A stretch of DNA of 8,156 nucleotides from RBG-16-66-20 sp049651845 (GTDB lineage: Bacteria; Pseudomonadota; Gammaproteobacteria; Burkholderiales; SG8-39): the NCBI GenBank assembly GCA_049651845.1, contig JBASCW010000087.1, forward strand, positions 1 through 8,156, written 5' to 3'. This document shows, in pieces, positions 6,567 to 8,156 of this stretch (position 1 is the stretch's first letter; each line of letters starts with the position of its first letter). Both the position numbers and the translations under genes were made by a program. Under the pieces are notes generated by a model, which searched no databases, had not been told where the DNA came from, and saw only the letters and a list, made by a program, of their open reading frames with translations.

Positions 6567-8156
6567 TCATCCGGCCGCCAGGCTGCCGATCAAGCCCATC
6601 AGGACGAGCACGAGCAGGACCGGTCCGAACGCGATCAGCGCGAAGCCGAGCACCTTCGAGGCGAGCGTCATCGGCGCCGACGGTGCCTCGACCAGGCGCT
6701 TCTCCAGCTCGCCCGAGGCGAGCAGCCTGTTGTACTCGGCCCGGTGCTCGCGCTTGAAGGTTTCAAGCGGCATGGAGCCGGTGAACATCACGAGCTCGAG
6801 CGGAAACTTGTCGGGCCTGAAGTGATTGTTGAAGAAGTGCACGGTGAAAAGGAACAGCACCGCCAGCACCGCCATCTCGCCGTGGAAGATCGTGGCGATG
6901 TTGAGCACCCAGCCCGGCAGGATCGCGGGGGTCTTGGCCGCTGCCCACAGCATCAGGCCGCAGGCGCTGACGATGAGCACCACCCGAGAACGGCGCCCAG
7001 TAGTCGAACTTCTGCCAGTAGGTCCAGCGGTCGAACACCGGCCGCGGGCCGCGTCCGATGAACCAGCGGAACATCGCCAGGATGTCGCGCAGGTCCTGCG
7101 CGCGCGGCGCGAGCGAGTCGGGCCCGAGCCAGTCGAAGCTGCCGCGGCGCTGCGCTGCGTGGACCACCAGGTGCCCGAGGTGCCCGACGAAGACCACCAG
7201 GAACAGCACGGCGAAGGTACGGTGGATCACCGCGGCGACCTTCGGGCCGCCCAGGGCGTTGATGATCGCCTGCGCCCACGGGGTGCCGGCGTAGAGCACC
7301 GACATGCCGGTCATCACCAGCATCATCAGGCTCAGCGCGAACAGCAGGTGCGCCATGCGCCAGGCGACCGGGAAGCGCTGGTACTGCTTGCCCAGGAACC
7401 GCGCCTCGCCGAGCCCGGCGGTGCGCACCTGCGGCCGCGCGACGCGCGCCTTGCGATCCTGATACTCGCGGTAGAACCACAGCGCGGTGTGCGACCAGAA
7501 GAATACGAACGCGCCGGCGATCATCACCAGCAGGAACTTGGAGGCGAGCCAGATCGCCGGGTAGCGCGCGTCGTCCTTCGCCGGGTCGGCGACGTCGTGC
7601 GTGGTGTGGCAGCTCGAGCAGACGGCAGCCGCGCCGTTCTTGCCTCCCAGCGCGGCCCTGCCGTGCACCGATTTCGCGTACTCCTCGCGCTCCTTGGTGT
7701 GGCGCTTGCCGCAGACGTCGGGCACGCTCAGGTGCCATGCGGCGCGCTCGGGGCTGTCCTTGGCGAAGACGTAGTGCGGCGAGTGGCAGTCGTGGCAAAT
7801 CGCGTTCGCGCGCGACTGGTCGTCGCGCCGCGCGCGCGTGCACCGACTTCATGTAGTGGTCGATCTGCTCGACCACCACGCCGAGGCGCGCGTGGTCCTT
7901 CGCCGTGTTGTCGGCGTTGGCCTTCTTCCACAGCGAGTCGTGGCAGTTGACGCATTTGACTGTGTGGGTCAGGCCGGGCTGGTGCGGGATCTCGGTGATG
8001 TCGGCGTGGCACTCGACGCAGTTGCGCTTGCCGTGCACCCTGCGGCCGAGCGCTCCTCGACGAGGTGCAGCGCGCGCGGCTTGCCGCCGGCGCCCGCAGC
8101 GGCGAAGCCTTCCTTGGCGTGGCAGCCGAGGCAGGTCCGGTTGGACAGGTCGCGCC
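6567..8156 (-). pseudogene. Multihaem c / cytochrome b561-like membrane fusion, frameshifted and 5'-partial
   Basis: Four reading segments follow each other in different frames and add up to one recognisable protein. From the window edge: CLGCH (8133-8119); then CVECH (8020-8006) and CVNCH (7954-7940); then CHDCH (7797-7783), a degenerate CGKRH (7713-7699) and CSSCH (7620-7606), followed by a membrane helix and two b-type helices with His pairs (WRMAH, IHRTF, GHLGH); and finally the remaining helices with IFHGEM and TVHFF, ending in TGA at 6567. Frame changes fall near 8047-8052, 7824-7840 and 6981-6987. A straight translation of the first segment stops at 7969. The layout is that of periplasmic multihaem c domains joined to a formate-dehydrogenase-gamma/b561-like quinone-reactive membrane domain, reminiscent of CbcL-type proteins. 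Codon bias and haem spacing are kept between breaks, so either recent decay or sequencing error is possible. Confidence 0.8.

Noticed and set aside
5787..7061. 424-codon plus-strand open frame across the promoter region
   Set aside because: It spans the opposite strand of a hexahaem gene, the intergenic region and the end of the b/c fusion; its product is low-complexity and unlike any family I know.
1..8156. CRISPR array, tRNA, rRNA or insertion sequence
   Set aside because: I see no regularly spaced repeats, no cloverleaf or ribosomal sequence, and no transposase or terminal inverted repeats; the similar domains in the cytochromes are protein-level duplications.

Overview
The window is a GC-rich bacterial segment in which every supported gene lies on the minus strand, so the genes are described in transcription order, from high to low coordinates. 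The strong G/C bias at third codon positions, the cytochrome c4/c553-type domains and an FNR/ANR-type box suggest a proteobacterium, probably a betaproteobacterium. That assignment is inferred from style and not from a marker gene.

Right part (6567-8156): the 3' part of a gene for a membrane cytochrome that joins a periplasmic multihaem c region to a b561/formate-dehydrogenase-gamma-like haem b membrane domain. Its 5' end lies outside the window. The reading frame is broken three times, and one haem-binding site has become CGKRH, so it is a pseudogene or a badly sequenced gene. Region 6429-6566 is a short intergenic stretch with a near-perfect FNR/ANR/DNR-type box at 6511-6524, upstream of the next gene.

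Left and centre (123-6428): six intact, tightly packed genes that look like one operon. In order they encode: (1) a membrane-anchored hexahaem cytochrome c made of a four-haem CXXCH region plus two cytochrome c4-type domains; (2) a Tat-exported ferredoxin-like protein with sixteen cysteines for four [4Fe-4S] clusters; (3) an NrfD/PsrC-family quinone-binding membrane subunit; (4) a soluble periplasmic tetrahaem cytochrome of four c4-type domains; (5) a four-helix membrane protein with one c-type haem in a periplasmic loop; (6) a lipoprotein tetrahaem cytochrome of four c4-type domains. The first three genes overlap by 1-4 nucleotides.

Together they read as a quinone:cytochrome c electron-transfer module. 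Quinol would be oxidised, or quinone reduced, at NrfD. The iron-sulphur protein would pass electrons to or from the hexahaem protein, and the c4-type tetrahaem proteins would carry them through the periplasm. The operon carries 15 c-type haem sites and ten c4-type domains. No molybdopterin subunit or terminal reductase is present in the window, so the final donor or acceptor is unknown. The FNR-type box suggests control by oxygen or nitrogen oxides.

The left 122 bases hold no gene that can be called with confidence.
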